A stretch of 61,924 bases of DNA from Alphaproteobacteria bacterium (GCA_021775805.1 JAJFHD010000039.1:1-61924); one strand, 5' to 3'. Numbered from the stretch's first letter, positions 1 through 9,529 are shown. Notes: generated by a model not told the origin, from the sequence alone. Numbers and translations are program-made.

Positions 1-147
1 CCTCATAACCCGAAACTCTACAAATCCGGTGAAATCGACACTGCAATCCTAATACGCAACAGACCCTGGATCACGGATCCGTGCGTTGAATACAGGCGAT
101 TGGATGCCATCTTCGGTGTGCGGAACATACAATCGGAGGGCAGGGCC

Positions 148-1374
148 ATGACAGTACAGGCACAAAAGATAACTTTTCAGGGCAGTAGTGGCGAAGATCT
201 GGCCGCCCGGCTTGACATCCCCGACGGACCGGTTCGGGCTTATGCGGTCTTTGCCCATTGCTTTACCTGTTCCAAGGACATATTCGCCGCCTCGCGCATT
301 GCCGGAGCGCTGGCCGAACACGGCATCGCCGTCCTGCGGTTCGACTTTACCGGCCTTGGCGCAAGCGATGGCGAATTTGCCAACACGAACTTTTCATCCA
401 ATGTCGCCGATCTGGTCAGGGCCACCGCATTCCTGCGCGACAACTATGAAGCCCCGAAAATCCTGATCGGCCACAGCCTGGGCGGTGCCGCCGTACTGGC
501 AGCAGCCGGCGACGTGCCGGAAGCGAAAGCAGTTGCAACCATCGGTGCGCCGGCGGAGGCCGCTCACGTGATCCACAACTTTGGCGCCAAGATCGACGAG
601 ATCTCCGAGCGTGGTGAAGCCGAGGTGTCTTTGGCGGGCCGGCCGTTCACGATCCGCAAGCAGTTTATCGAGGATCTCGAAAAACAACGCCTGGAAGACA
701 GGATCGCGTCCCTGAAGAAAGCACTCATCGTGTTTCACAGCCCGCGCGATGCCACCGTTAGCATTGAAAATGCTGGAGCCATATTCGGTGCTGCAAAACA
801 CCCCAAAAGCTTCGTCTCGCTTGATGACGCCGATCATCTCCTGTCTCGCCGGAAGGATGCGATCTACGTCGCCTCAGTGTTGAGCGCCTGGGCTGCGCGC
901 TACATCGAAGACGAAAAGGATGCAAAAACCGAAGCCCCGGACGCTGGCGTCGTGGAAGTTTCGGAGACCGGACGCGGCAAGTTCCAGCAACAGATCCGTG
1001 TCGGGCAACACCGGTTGCTCGCCGACGAACCTGAAAGTTATGGCGGTCTTGATTCCGGCCCGTCACCGTACGATTACCTCGCCACCGCCCTTGGCGCCTG
1101 CACCACCATGACCATGCGCATGTATGCCGAGCGCAATGGGTTTGATGTCGACCGGTTCTCGGTGAAAGTCTCTCATGCAAAAGTCCATGCAGAGGACTGC
1201 GCGGAATGCGGCGAACACCGCGAGGGCCGGATCGACCGCTTCGACCGTGTCATCACGATCGACGGAGATGTCGATGCCGACACCCGGCAACGTCTGCGGG
1301 AAATTGCAGACAAATGCCCGGTACACAGGACGCTGGAAGCGAGCTCCGCTGTCGTGACGTCTTTGAGCGGTTAG
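148..1374 (+). CDS. Alpha/beta hydrolase-OsmC fusion protein
   Basis: The 408-residue protein joins two domains. Residues about 1-250 form an alpha/beta hydrolase with the nucleophile motif GHSLGG and a late Asp/His pair (DADHLL). Residues about 275-405 form an OsmC/Ohr-type domain with the segment ATALGACTTMTMRMYAE and a second Cys in DKCPVHRTLE; these two cysteines would be the peroxidatic pair in OsmC proteins. Such hydrolase-OsmC fusions are a known family, and the substrate is unknown. I chose the ATG at 148 because a CGGAGGG ribosome-binding site lies 7 bases before it; an in-frame ATG at 100 has none. A role in detoxifying organic peroxides or acylated compounds is inference. Confidence 0.9.
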   Translation: MTVQAQKITFQGSSGEDLAARLDIPDGPVRAYAVFAHCFTCSKDIFAASRIAGALAEHGIAVLRFDFTGLGASDGEFANTNFSSNVADLVRATAFLRDNYEAPKILIGHSLGGAAVLAAAGDVPEAKAVATIGAPAEAAHVIHNFGAKIDEISERGEAEVSLAGRPFTIRKQFIEDLEKQRLEDRIASLKKALIVFHSPRDATVSIENAGAIFGAAKHPKSFVSLDDADHLLSRRKDAIYVASVLSAWAARYIEDEKDAKTEAPDAGVVEVSETGRGKFQQQIRVGQHRLLADEPESYGGLDSGPSPYDYLATALGACTTMTMRMYAERNGFDVDRFSVKVSHAKVHAEDCAECGEHREGRIDRFDRVITIDGDVDADTRQRLREIADKCPVHRTLEASSAVVTSLSG

Positions 1375-1447
1375 GGTGACCGGCGCGAGGAAGTCTGAGT
1401 TCCGACGACGGCTGGCGATTCCGGTTGCTTGATCCTATAACGAAGCT

Positions 1448-1521
1448 GTCCTGGTCGTTTAGTGGCAAGACATTCCGGTTTTTGAATCGGTTTTCGCAGG
1501 GTTCGATTCCCGCCCAGGGCA
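1448..1521 (+). pseudogene. Degenerate tRNA-like sequence (tRNA-Gln/Glu-like)
   Basis: The sequence has a 7-bp acceptor stem (GTCCTGG with CCAGGGC, one G-U pair), a D arm with TTAGTGG, and a T loop TTCGATT closed by GGG/CCC. The anticodon arm would read UUG (Gln) but does not fold: the 3' side TCGG looks like TCCGG with one C lost. The 5' side of the T stem carries an extra A (GCAGGG against CCCGC). No CCA is encoded. These two single-base defects suggest a decayed or chimeric tRNA gene rather than a working one. A covariance-model scan would decide. Confidence 0.45.
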
Positions 1522-1603
1522 CTTGTCCGCTCGCTACAGATTGACATCCTTTCCGGACTGCGGATAGCTGTCGTCACCACACCGAACGACGGAATGTCCA
1601 GCA

Positions 1604-2242
1604 ATGATCATCGACCTCCCCATTCTGCTTGCCTTTGCGGCTGCCACTTTCGTTTTGCTCGTCATTCCCGGGCCGACCATCATCATGGTCGTCAGCCAGG
1701 CGCTCGCCCATGGCAACCGCACCGCCTTTGCATCAGTGTTGGGCGTAGGACTGGGGGACCTTGTGGCAGCGTCATTGTCGCTGATCGGAGTCGGCACGAT
1801 TCTGGCGGCGTCCGGTGCGGCCTTTACGGTCATCAAGTGGCTCGGGGCCGCCTACCTGATCTGGATCGGGATCAAGATGTGGCGCTCGCCGATCACGCCT
1901 CTGGAACTGGACCAGAGCCTTGCTGCGGAAAACAACCGAAGCTGGTCGGTGTTCCGCGACGCCTTTGTCGTCACGTTGTTCAACCCAAAAGGCATTGTGT
2001 TCTTCATCGCCTTCGTGCCGCAGTTCATCGCACCGGAACGCGATTTTGCCCTGCAGGCGTCGCTGCTTGTCTTCGTCTTTGTCGTGCTTGGCATGTTCAA
2101 TGCGGCGGCCTATGCGCTTGTTGCCGGCTCGGCCCGGCGCTGGATACGCCGCCCTTCGGTATTGCGTGGCGCGACGAGACTTGGGGCGACCTTCCTGGTA
2201 TCGGCAGGCCTCGCGTCCTTGTTGATCCGGCGTTCTGCCTGA
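1604..2242 (+). CDS. LysE/RhtB-family amino-acid exporter
   Basis: The 212-residue inner-membrane protein has the LysE/RhtB pattern: an N-terminal hydrophobic helix followed by the motif PGPTIIMVVSQAL, a GLGDL segment, a central FNPKG motif before a helix, and about six hydrophobic helices in all. Family members export amino acids or homoserine lactones by proton exchange; the cargo here cannot be told. The start is the ATG at 1604. It is a single gene, and its downstream neighbour lies on the opposite strand, ending 25 bases after it. Confidence 0.9.
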   Translation: MIIDLPILLAFAAATFVLLVIPGPTIIMVVSQALAHGNRTAFASVLGVGLGDLVAASLSLIGVGTILAASGAAFTVIKWLGAAYLIWIGIKMWRSPITPLELDQSLAAENNRSWSVFRDAFVVTLFNPKGIVFFIAFVPQFIAPERDFALQASLLVFVFVVLGMFNAAAYALVAGSARRWIRRPSVLRGATRLGATFLVSAGLASLLIRRSA

Positions 2243-2266
2243 AGCGATAGGCCTACTGAAAAATTC

Positions 2267-2707
2267 TCAACCCCTGGCATCGGGCAGATGCCGAAAACTA
2301 ACGGCAATGCGGTTCCAGGCGTTCATGAGCGAGACGATGAGAGTCAGGTCGACGATCTGCTGCTCGGAGAAATGTTCCTTCAATCGGTCATACAGACTGT
2401 CGGGCGCGTTCGTCTCGGGAAGTAGCGTCACAGCCTCTGCCCAGGCAAACGCGGCTCTTTCCGCATCATCGAAGAACGTGGCTTCGCGCCATACCACCAG
2501 ACAATCGAGGCGTTGTTGGGTTTCTCCTTCAGCCCTTGCCTGGGTGGCATGCAGGTCGACACAGTAAACGCAGCCATTGATCTGGGAGACCCGCAGTTCG
2601 ACCAGCGCCCGCAGTTTCTTGTCAATCGTGGTGATGTGCTTGTTGGTGGAAGCAAGCCAATTGATGGCCTTGGCATTGATCTCAAGGTAATCGAGCCGCT
2701 CAATCAT
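2267..2707 (-). CDS. Carboxymuconolactone decarboxylase / AhpD-like protein
   Basis: The 146-residue protein belongs to the CMD/AhpD family. Residues about 30-75 carry the AhpD-like core with CVYCVDLHATQAR, that is the CxxC redox pair plus a nearby His. The rest is the all-helical fold typical of the family, ending VSFRHLPDARG. Such proteins often act as alkylhydroperoxidases or peroxidase partners. The ATG at 2707 is preceded by AAGGAG at a good distance, which rules out the longer reading frame. It is divergent from the GST gene starting at 2873, so the two may share a control region; both would fit an electrophile or peroxide response (inference). Confidence 0.88.
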   Translation of the reverse strand: MIERLDYLEINAKAINWLASTNKHITTIDKKLRALVELRVSQINGCVYCVDLHATQARAEGETQQRLDCLVVWREATFFDDAERAAFAWAEAVTLLPETNAPDSLYDRLKEHFSEQQIVDLTLIVSLMNAWNRIAVSFRHLPDARG

Positions 2708-2872
2708 ATTCGGTACTCCTTCAGTGCGTTCAATTTCGTGCGCAAGCAGGCTGACATCTTGCTTGCCGGCTGGCTTTTTCAAAAGCACCGGTTGCTGAGA
2801 ATTGGGACAGTCCAATCGATTTATCGTAGTCTTGCTGGGCAGGCACAAAGCACACCGAACAAAGGTAACACC

Positions 2873-3517
2873 ATGATCCTTTACGCACTCCCCGTCAGCA
2901 CTTACAGCGCCAAGGTCCGCATGCAACTGGAGCTAAAGGGCATCGACTATGACATGGTGCCACCGCCCGGTGGCTACAGCACGCCGGAGTATATGCAAAT
3001 CGTGCCTTTGGGCACCATTCCGGCGATCCGGGACGGCGATTTCTGCATCAGCGAGTCCGGCGTCATCGCGTCTTATCTGGAAGAAAAGTTCCCCGAGCCG
3101 TCGCTCATGCCCGGCGATGCCGAGGACCGCGCCCGGCAGCGGTTCATGGCCCAGTATCATGACCTCTGGTTGGAACCCCATTTGCGCCGCACCTTCGCCC
3201 ATGTGGATCCGTCGACCCGCGACGAGGTAGCGTCAAGCGATCTGCTCGACAAGTTTCAGGCACGCATTGACATGATGGAAGGGCTGGTCGATCCCGCGCC
3301 CTATCTGTGTGGCGACAAAATTTCGATTGCCGATCTGGCATTCCCGGCAACCTTCACGCTCTCGGAGTTGATGTTTCCGATCTTCGGCCGCGACGTTAGT
3401 TTTGGCCCGAAGGTGCAGGCTTGGCGCGAAACCATCTATCAGAACCCGGTCGTCAAGGCGGTCACCGACGAGAGCCGGCAAGCGACGATTGACTGGATGA
3501 ACAGCGGCGGCGGTTGA
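2873..3517 (+). CDS. Glutathione S-transferase family protein
   Basis: The 214-residue cytosolic protein has a thioredoxin-like N-terminal domain starting MILYALPVSTYSAKVR, the cis-Pro segment VPLGTIPAI and the glutathione-binding ESGVIASYLEE. A helical C-terminal domain follows, with the usual CGDKISIADLAF motif. The length is normal for the family. The class and substrate are not clear; a Ser or Tyr near residue 9-11 may be the catalytic hydroxyl. The ATG at 2873 matches the family N-terminus, although the reading frame is open further upstream. Confidence 0.92.
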   Translation: MILYALPVSTYSAKVRMQLELKGIDYDMVPPPGGYSTPEYMQIVPLGTIPAIRDGDFCISESGVIASYLEEKFPEPSLMPGDAEDRARQRFMAQYHDLWLEPHLRRTFAHVDPSTRDEVASSDLLDKFQARIDMMEGLVDPAPYLCGDKISIADLAFPATFTLSELMFPIFGRDVSFGPKVQAWRETIYQNPVVKAVTDESRQATIDWMNSGGG

Positions 3518-3754
3518 CTGGGGATGCTGCTGTGAAGGCTACTCGCCGCGAAGCTTCCATTTATCCAGCAATTCGCGGGCGGACCGGTCGACTTCCAGGT
3601 ATTCTTCCATATCGGTCGACGAGATGGGCCACACCAAGACATTGTTCCATGCCTCGATGATACGACGGGGTGTGGCGGTGCCATGACATTGGACGTGTGC
3701 TCCTGCAATCGCTACGGTCGCCTCAGGTGCCCCTGACCGGAAATGAGAGACGAC

Positions 3755-4306
3755 ATGCCTTTCGCCAAACCGATTGCGGTCTTCATGACGCTTTTTCTGG
3801 TTGCCGCGGTTCCGGCCACCGCCGATCCGGCGGCGACCACAGTCTTTAAACGGATTGCCGAACGCTTGTCCCTGATGAAACCGGTCGCGGCCTGGAAGCG
3901 GGCCCGGGATGTCGCCGTCGAAGACCTTGCCCGCGAGGCAGTGGTCCTGGAGAAGGTAACGGCGGGGGCTAAAAAACAGGGCCTGTCGGCTGAAACAACC
4001 AAACCGTTCTTCGAGGCTCAGATTGTAGCGGCCAAGGACATCCAGACCTGCTGGATTGCCCGGTGGGACAAGGGACAGGACACGCCTCCCGATCCGGTTC
4101 CGGATCTGAAATCGGATATCCGCCCCAAACTCCTGACCATCGGTGCGGCACTCATTGCAGATGTCAGGTCGGCGCTGGAGGCTGGGGTGGCGTTCGAAAC
4201 CAGATTTCAGCAAGAATTTGCCGGCACCGTCGCCCTCGACTGCCTGTCCGACGAGGCCCGGGATCGGATATATTCAGCATTGGGCGCCATACGTTTGGTG
4301 AATTAG
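3755..4306 (+). CDS. Secreted chorismate mutase (AroQ-gamma type)
   Basis: A 183-residue protein with an N-terminal signal peptide (PFAKPIAVFMTLFLVAAVPATA). The mature part resembles the AroQ-gamma class of monofunctional periplasmic chorismate mutases. It has the helix RLSLMKPVAAWKR with the catalytic Arg/Lys, then AREAVVLEKV, then a helix with FFEAQIVAAKDIQ, and conserved cysteines in the C-terminal half (TCW...LDC). It would convert chorismate to prephenate outside the cytoplasm; why bacteria secrete it is not settled. An in-frame ATG at 3743 is the other possible start; I prefer 3755 because of GAGAGA upstream. Confidence 0.8.
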   Translation: MPFAKPIAVFMTLFLVAAVPATADPAATTVFKRIAERLSLMKPVAAWKRARDVAVEDLAREAVVLEKVTAGAKKQGLSAETTKPFFEAQIVAAKDIQTCWIARWDKGQDTPPDPVPDLKSDIRPKLLTIGAALIADVRSALEAGVAFETRFQQEFAGTVALDCLSDEARDRIYSALGAIRLVN

Positions 4307-4455
4307 GCGGGAAAACACGCCACATCTGTGGCTTGCGATGCTCTCGTGCCGGACCTCTGCCGCTTCATTACCAAGATTTAATGCTGCCGAAAGGTGCATG
4401 TAAGACGAGCGCTCCCATATTCCTCTCCAGACTTAACACCCACGGGAGACCGAAT

Positions 4456-5991
4456 ATGTCGAATACCTCATCCCCATCTTCATCCTCAAGAACACCCAAG
4501 AACGTCAAGGCACCAGGCGTTAACCGAGTGCGCCTGGCCCTTGTGGCCACCGGCGTGGCGGCCGCCATCGGCCTGACGGTGCCGGCCATCACCTCCTCCA
4601 GTGTCACAGCACTGGCAGCCGCAAACGCACAGGCCTTCAAGTATTCCCCGACCGGCCTTGCCGACCTCGTCGATGAAGTCAAACCCGCCGTTGTCAGCAT
4701 CGTCGTCGAAGGCTCGGGAAAGTCTGAAAAGTCGAGCGGACACAGGGTCCCCAAGATTCCGGGGCTGCCCAAAGGCCATCCGTTTAACGACTTCTTCGAC
4801 AAGTTCGGGCAGGCACCGCAGGGTGAGCGCGGCCAACGCCGCCGCCCGCGTTCCATGGCGCAAGGGTCCGGATTTTTCATCTCCGCGGACGGCTATGTGG
4901 TGTCGAACAATCACGTGGTCGACGACGCCCGCGAGATCCGCATCGTCACCCATGACGGCAAGAAGTACGATGCCGAGCTGATCGGAACCGATCCGAAGAC
5001 CGACCTTGCCCTGCTCAAAGTCAAGGCGGACGTTTCCTTCAAGTTCGTCAAGTTTGCCGAGCGCGACGCCCGTGTCGGCGACTGGGTAGTGGCCGTCGGC
5101 AATCCGTTCGGCCTTGGCGGCAGCGTCACCAGCGGCATCATTTCCGCCCGCGGACGCGAAATCGGATCGGGCCCCTATGACGACTACCTGCAGATCGACG
5201 CGGCCATCAACCGCGGTAACTCAGGCGGCCCGGCGTTTAACCTCAACGGCAGCGTCATCGGCGTCAACACCGCCATTTTCTCGCCGTCAGGTGGCAATGT
5301 GGGTATCGGTTTTGCCATCCCGTCGAACATTGTCGAACAGGTCATCGCCGACCTCAAGAACGACGGCAAAGTGACCCGCGGCTGGCTCGGTGTGCAGATT
5401 CAGCCCGTTACCGAGGACATCGCCGACAGTCTCGATCTCGCCTCTGCCGACGGCGCCATGGTCACCCTGGTCACCGAAGACTCGCCCGCAGAACGGGCCG
5501 GCCTGAAGGTTGGCGACACGATTCTCAAACTCAACGGCAAGACTGTCAAAAGCCCCAGGGATCTGGCTAAGAAGGTTGCGCGAATCGATCCGGGATCAAA
5601 GGCCGACGTGCTGGTGCTGCGGGACGGATCGCGGCAAACCCAGACCGTGAAAATCGGAACCTTGCCGGGTGCGGACAAGTTGGCGTCTGCTGCCCCGAGC
5701 AAGCCGAAAAAGTCGAAGGTGGCCTCTCTTGGCCTGAGCCTGACGACCTCCAGCTCCGGCGATGTAGACGGTGTCGTGGTCGCCGATGTCGATCCGGATG
5801 GTCCTGCCGGGCGCAAGGGCATTCGCCAGGGTGACCAGATCCTGGAGATCGGCGGCGAACCGGTCAGCACGCCGCGTGAAGTCCGCGAACGTCTCGACAC
5901 CATAGAGGGGGAGGGTCGCAAGAAAGCCCTGTTCCTGATCAAGTCAGGCAACGACCAGCGTTTCATAGCACTCTCGCTCAAGAGCGCCTGA
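4456..5991 (+). CDS. HtrA/DegP-family periplasmic serine protease
   Basis: The 511-residue protein has an N-terminal hydrophobic export signal or anchor (residues about 25-58), a trypsin-like domain and two PDZ domains (about 300-395 and 410-505). The catalytic triad is visible: His153 in NNHVVDDA, Asp183 in KTDLALLKV and Ser256 in GNSGGPAF. The ATG at 4456 follows GGGAG. It would degrade or refold damaged envelope proteins. A two-component pair starts 267 bases later on the same strand, and this protease-regulator-kinase arrangement suggests an envelope-stress module (inference). Confidence 0.93.
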   Translation: MSNTSSPSSSSRTPKNVKAPGVNRVRLALVATGVAAAIGLTVPAITSSSVTALAAANAQAFKYSPTGLADLVDEVKPAVVSIVVEGSGKSEKSSGHRVPKIPGLPKGHPFNDFFDKFGQAPQGERGQRRRPRSMAQGSGFFISADGYVVSNNHVVDDAREIRIVTHDGKKYDAELIGTDPKTDLALLKVKADVSFKFVKFAERDARVGDWVVAVGNPFGLGGSVTSGIISARGREIGSGPYDDYLQIDAAINRGNSGGPAFNLNGSVIGVNTAIFSPSGGNVGIGFAIPSNIVEQVIADLKNDGKVTRGWLGVQIQPVTEDIADSLDLASADGAMVTLVTEDSPAERAGLKVGDTILKLNGKTVKSPRDLAKKVARIDPGSKADVLVLRDGSRQTQTVKIGTLPGADKLASAAPSKPKKSKVASLGLSLTTSSSGDVDGVVVADVDPDGPAGRKGIRQGDQILEIGGEPVSTPREVRERLDTIEGEGRKKALFLIKSGNDQRFIALSLKSA

Positions 5992-6010
5992 CTGCGATAG
6001 CACACCAATT

Positions 6011-6036
6011 GCCGGCTCCCCGAGTGGGGAGCCGGC
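6011..6036 (+). terminator. Strong hairpin after the HtrA gene
   Basis: An 11-bp perfect GC-rich stem (GCCGGCTCCCC with its complement) closed by a GAGT loop lies 19 bases after the protease stop codon. No T run follows, so it may attenuate transcription or protect the mRNA end rather than be a full intrinsic terminator. Confidence 0.6.
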
Positions 6037-6258
6037 GCGCCGCACCGGAATTTGCCGGGACCAGGCCGCATCCACCGCTGCTTTCATAAGGATGTGGCTC
6101 AATCCACCTTCGGTAGCCCCTGCAGGCAAGATCCGGTGCGGTTGATTGCAAGAAGGGAAAACGTCATGGTCACTGCAAATAATGTTCAAAAAACAACACG
6201 CCGGTTGGTATATTCTGACGGCATCCCGCGGGACAAAGAAAATGAGCGGCAGAACGCC

Positions 6259-6939
6259 ATGCGCATACTGGTGATTGAAGACGACCGCGAAGCGGCGAGC
6301 TACCTGGTGAGGGGGCTCAAGGAAAGCGGTCATGTGGCCGACCATGCCACTGACGGTGAGGATGGTCTGGCGCTCGCCCGGGAAAACGTCCATGACGTTC
6401 TGATCGTCGACCGGATGCTGCCCAAGCTCGACGGGCTTTCCCTGGTTGAGACGTTGCGGGCAGAGTCGGTAAAGACGCCGGTTCTGTTCCTGAGCGCCCT
6501 GGGCAAAGTCGATGACCGGGTCGAAGGACTGCGCGCCGGCGGCGACGACTATCTGTCAAAGCCTTATGCTTTTTCGGAACTCCTTGCCCGTGTCGAAGGA
6601 TTGTCCCGGCGGGCGCAGGCCGAAGAAGCCCAGACAAAATACCAGGTCAGCGATCTGGAGATCGATCTGCTGGCCAGGACGGTAACGAGGAACGGCAACA
6701 GCATAACCCTGCAGCCGCGCGAATTCAGGCTGCTCGAGTATCTCATGAAGCATGCAGGACAGGTGGTGACCCGCACCATGCTGCTTGAGAACGTCTGGGA
6801 CTATCATTTCGATCCCCAGACCAACGTCATCGACGTTCATGTGTCGCGTCTGCGCTCGAAGATCGACAAGGAATACGACACACCATTGCTGCATACCGTA
6901 CGCGGTGCGGGATACACGATCCGCGATGAACCTGCGTAA
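6259..6939 (+). CDS. OmpR-family response regulator
   Basis: The 226-residue protein has a receiver domain (residues 1-115) with the acidic pair Glu7/Asp8/Asp9, the phosphoacceptor Asp51 in LIVDRMLPK, and Lys in LSKPYAF. It is followed by a winged-helix DNA-binding domain ending VHVSRLRSKI...VRGAGYTI. The frame is open upstream, but the family start MRILVIEDD fits the ATG at 6259. It overlaps the next gene, the sensor kinase, by 14 bases, so the pair is translated together. Targets are unknown; the HtrA gene just upstream is a candidate. Confidence 0.93.
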   Translation: MRILVIEDDREAASYLVRGLKESGHVADHATDGEDGLALARENVHDVLIVDRMLPKLDGLSLVETLRAESVKTPVLFLSALGKVDDRVEGLRAGGDDYLSKPYAFSELLARVEGLSRRAQAEEAQTKYQVSDLEIDLLARTVTRNGNSITLQPREFRLLEYLMKHAGQVVTRTMLLENVWDYHFDPQTNVIDVHVSRLRSKIDKEYDTPLLHTVRGAGYTIRDEPA

Positions 6940-8311
6940 CCTGCTCCGCACATCCACCTTTCGCCTGGTGGCGCTCTACCTGTTTCTTTTTGCGGCATCC
7001 TCCGGCGCTGTGCTGGGCTACATCTACTGGAACACTGCCGGTCTGCTTGAACGCCAGACCGACGACACGATCCGCGCCGAGATCACAGGCCTTGCCGAGC
7101 AATACGGCCAGGGCGGCCTGCGCCGGCTGGTGCAGACCATCGACATCCGCAGCCGCGACGCCGGCGACAGCATATACCTGGTCGCCGATTTCATTGGCCG
7201 CAAAGTGTCCGGCAATCTGACCTCCCTGCCGGAAAACCTGCCGGAGGGCGAGGGCTGGGTCGAATTTCCCTACGGTGGTGCCGCAGGCGAGGGGGCAAAA
7301 TCACATGACGCCCGCGCCTATCTGTTCCGCCTGCGCGGCGGCTTCCTGCTCCTGGTTGGCCGCGACGTTCACGACCGGCGCTATTTTACGGGCCTGATTC
7401 GCCAGACCCTGTTCTGGGCCCTCGGCCTGACCCTGGCGCTGGGCGTCGCCGGTGGGTTTCTCATCAGCCGCAATTTTCTCAACCGGATCGATGCCATCAG
7501 CCAGACCAGCCGGGCGATCATGCGCGGCGATCTGTCGGAACGCATGGCGATCACCGGCACCGGCGACGAACTCGACACCCTGGCCACCAGCCTCAATGAC
7601 ATGCTCAACCAGATCGAACGCCTGATGACCGGCATGCGCGAGGTGTCCGACAACGTCGCCCATGACCTGAAGACGCCGCTCACCCGGATCAGGGCCCGGC
7701 TCGAAGACGGTCTCAGGCAGCCCGATACTCTCGATGCCAAACAGCGTGAGGTCCTGGAACGCACGATCGAGGAAGCCGACCAGTTGCTGAAAACCTTCAA
7801 TGCGCTGTTGAGTATCGCCCGTACCGAGGCCGGCGAAGGGCGATCCAATATGGCGGCTGTCGATGTTGGCGACGTGCTTCGGGATCTGGCCGAACTCTAC
7901 GAACCGATCGTCGAGCAGGAGGGTGGAACCCTGAAGGTGACCGCAGGCCCGGGCCTGATCGTGCACGGCGACCGCCAGCTTATCTCCCAGGCCGTGTCGA
8001 ACCTGCTCGACAATGCGGTCAACCATGCCGCCGGCCAGGAGAACGCATCTCCCCGGATTGTCATAGATGGAAAATCCGTCGATGGACGTGTCGTCGTCTG
8101 CGTTGCCGACAACGGACCGGGAATCGCAGAAGCCGACCGTGACCGCGCCATGGACCGGTTTGTCCGGCTCGACGAAAGCCGCTCAAAGCCCGGCAGCGGT
8201 TTGGGCCTCAGCCTTGTGCGCGGCATCGCGGGCCTCCATGGCGGCGCACTGGAACTGACGGACAATCATCCGGGGCTGAAGGCAAACCTGTCGATTCCAG
8301 CCGGAGCCTGA
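6926..8311 (+). CDS. Two-component sensor histidine kinase
   Basis: A 461-residue membrane kinase. It has an N-terminal helix (FRLVALYLFLFAASSGAVLG), a periplasmic loop of about 130 residues, a second helix (TLFWALGLTLALGVAGGFLI) and a HAMP linker. The HisKA domain has its H box at VAHDLKTPLTRIR, and the ATPase domain has the N box NLLDNAVNH and G boxes DNGPGIAE and GSGLGLSL. It overlaps the response-regulator gene by 14 bases and is its clear partner. The signal it senses is not visible. Confidence 0.93.
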   Translation: MNLRNLLRTSTFRLVALYLFLFAASSGAVLGYIYWNTAGLLERQTDDTIRAEITGLAEQYGQGGLRRLVQTIDIRSRDAGDSIYLVADFIGRKVSGNLTSLPENLPEGEGWVEFPYGGAAGEGAKSHDARAYLFRLRGGFLLLVGRDVHDRRYFTGLIRQTLFWALGLTLALGVAGGFLISRNFLNRIDAISQTSRAIMRGDLSERMAITGTGDELDTLATSLNDMLNQIERLMTGMREVSDNVAHDLKTPLTRIRARLEDGLRQPDTLDAKQREVLERTIEEADQLLKTFNALLSIARTEAGEGRSNMAAVDVGDVLRDLAELYEPIVEQEGGTLKVTAGPGLIVHGDRQLISQAVSNLLDNAVNHAAGQENASPRIVIDGKSVDGRVVVCVADNGPGIAEADRDRAMDRFVRLDESRSKPGSGLGLSLVRGIAGLHGGALELTDNHPGLKANLSIPAGA

Positions 8312-8471
8312 GAGGCATTGGTAACGCGCGCGCACCGGAAGTGGTGTCGGTTTTCTCCTCTGCAGGCATTCCCCCACAAATGATCTGCATCAAACCCTCG
8401 CCACACCGATTGATCTATACAACGCTTGGACAAATGCGAACCTGCCGACGCAAGCCTGAAAGGACGGTGAG

Positions 8472-9329
8472 ATGGGACGTATCGTACTGGCTGCAAAGAC
8501 CACTCATGTGCCGACGATGCTGCTGTCTGAAATGGACGGGCCGCTAAAGGGAAAACGCCAGGCCGCAATCGACGGGCACAGGGAGATCGGACGGCGCGCA
8601 AGGGCCGCCGGCGCCGACACGTTTGTCGTGCTCGATACGCACTGGCTGGTGAATGCGGGGTATCACATCAATGCCAACCACCATTTCAAGGGCTGTTACG
8701 CCAGCAACGAATTTCCCCAGTTCATACAGGGGCTCGACTACGATTATCAGGGCAACGCGGCACTTGGTGACCTGATCGCCGAAAAAGCCGTCGGCAGGGG
8801 CGTCCATACGTTGTCCCATCAGGTCGAGTCGCTGGGGCTTGAGTATGGCACTCTGGTGCCCATGCATTTCATGAACCCGCAGAGCGATCTCAAGGTCGTC
8901 TCGATTGCCGCCTGGTGCACGGTTCACAGCCACGAGGCCTCCTGCAAACTGGGACAGGCGATCCGCGAAGGCATCGAGGCCAGCGACTCGAACGTCGCCC
9001 TGATTGCCTCCGGCTCGCTGTCGCACAAGATCTGGCCAAACGACATCTATGCCGAAAACAACGGCACCTTCACGATCTCCAGTGAATTCAACCGGCAGGT
9101 CGACCTGCATGTGCTCGACTTGTGGAAGTCGGGCGACGTCGGCACGTTCCTGAAAATGCTGCCCGACTATGCGGAATACTGCGACGGCGAGGGCAACATG
9201 CACGACACGGTGATGCTGTTCGGTGCCCTGGGCTGGGACGACTACACCGGCAAGGGCGAGGTCGTCACCGAGTATTTTCCGAGTTCAGGCACCGGGCAGA
9301 CTAATGTGGTATTCAGTCTGGAGCATTAG
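8472..9329 (+). CDS. hpaD: 3,4-dihydroxyphenylacetate 2,3-dioxygenase-like extradiol dioxygenase
   Basis: The 285-residue protein matches class III (LigB-type) extradiol dioxygenases of the HpaD group. The N-terminus has THVPTM with the first iron-ligand His, LDTHW follows, and NANHHFKG carries a second His; the Glu ligand would be in the C-terminal half (AEYCDGEGN). The enzyme opens the ring of homoprotocatechuate with oxygen and Fe(II). A ribosome-binding stretch AAAGGACGGTGAG precedes the ATG at 8472. No other hpa gene is nearby, so the physiological substrate may differ. Confidence 0.82.
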   Translation: MGRIVLAAKTTHVPTMLLSEMDGPLKGKRQAAIDGHREIGRRARAAGADTFVVLDTHWLVNAGYHINANHHFKGCYASNEFPQFIQGLDYDYQGNAALGDLIAEKAVGRGVHTLSHQVESLGLEYGTLVPMHFMNPQSDLKVVSIAAWCTVHSHEASCKLGQAIREGIEASDSNVALIASGSLSHKIWPNDIYAENNGTFTISSEFNRQVDLHVLDLWKSGDVGTFLKMLPDYAEYCDGEGNMHDTVMLFGALGWDDYTGKGEVVTEYFPSSGTGQTNVVFSLEH

Positions 9330-9529
9330 AACGTGTGCAGATAGATAATCCCCGACGAAGCCTCCCTGGATGATGTCGGGTCGCCACCGAACTTCGGACT
9401 CCGTTAAGCTGATCGCACTACGGGAGAAATGTGCCGGAAACACACTCTCGACCCTCTTATTTGTGGCGTAGATTTCGCATCTCGATTTCTCTACTGTCCA
9501 AGCTCGGGAGGCTTGGGAGGATAGTGAAG

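Noticed and set aside
3539..3715. Short minus-strand reading frame ending in a plausible-looking acidic helix
   Set aside because: It has no start codon with a ribosome-binding site in this segment and runs into the antisense of the chorismate mutase gene. It could be a remnant, but support is too weak.
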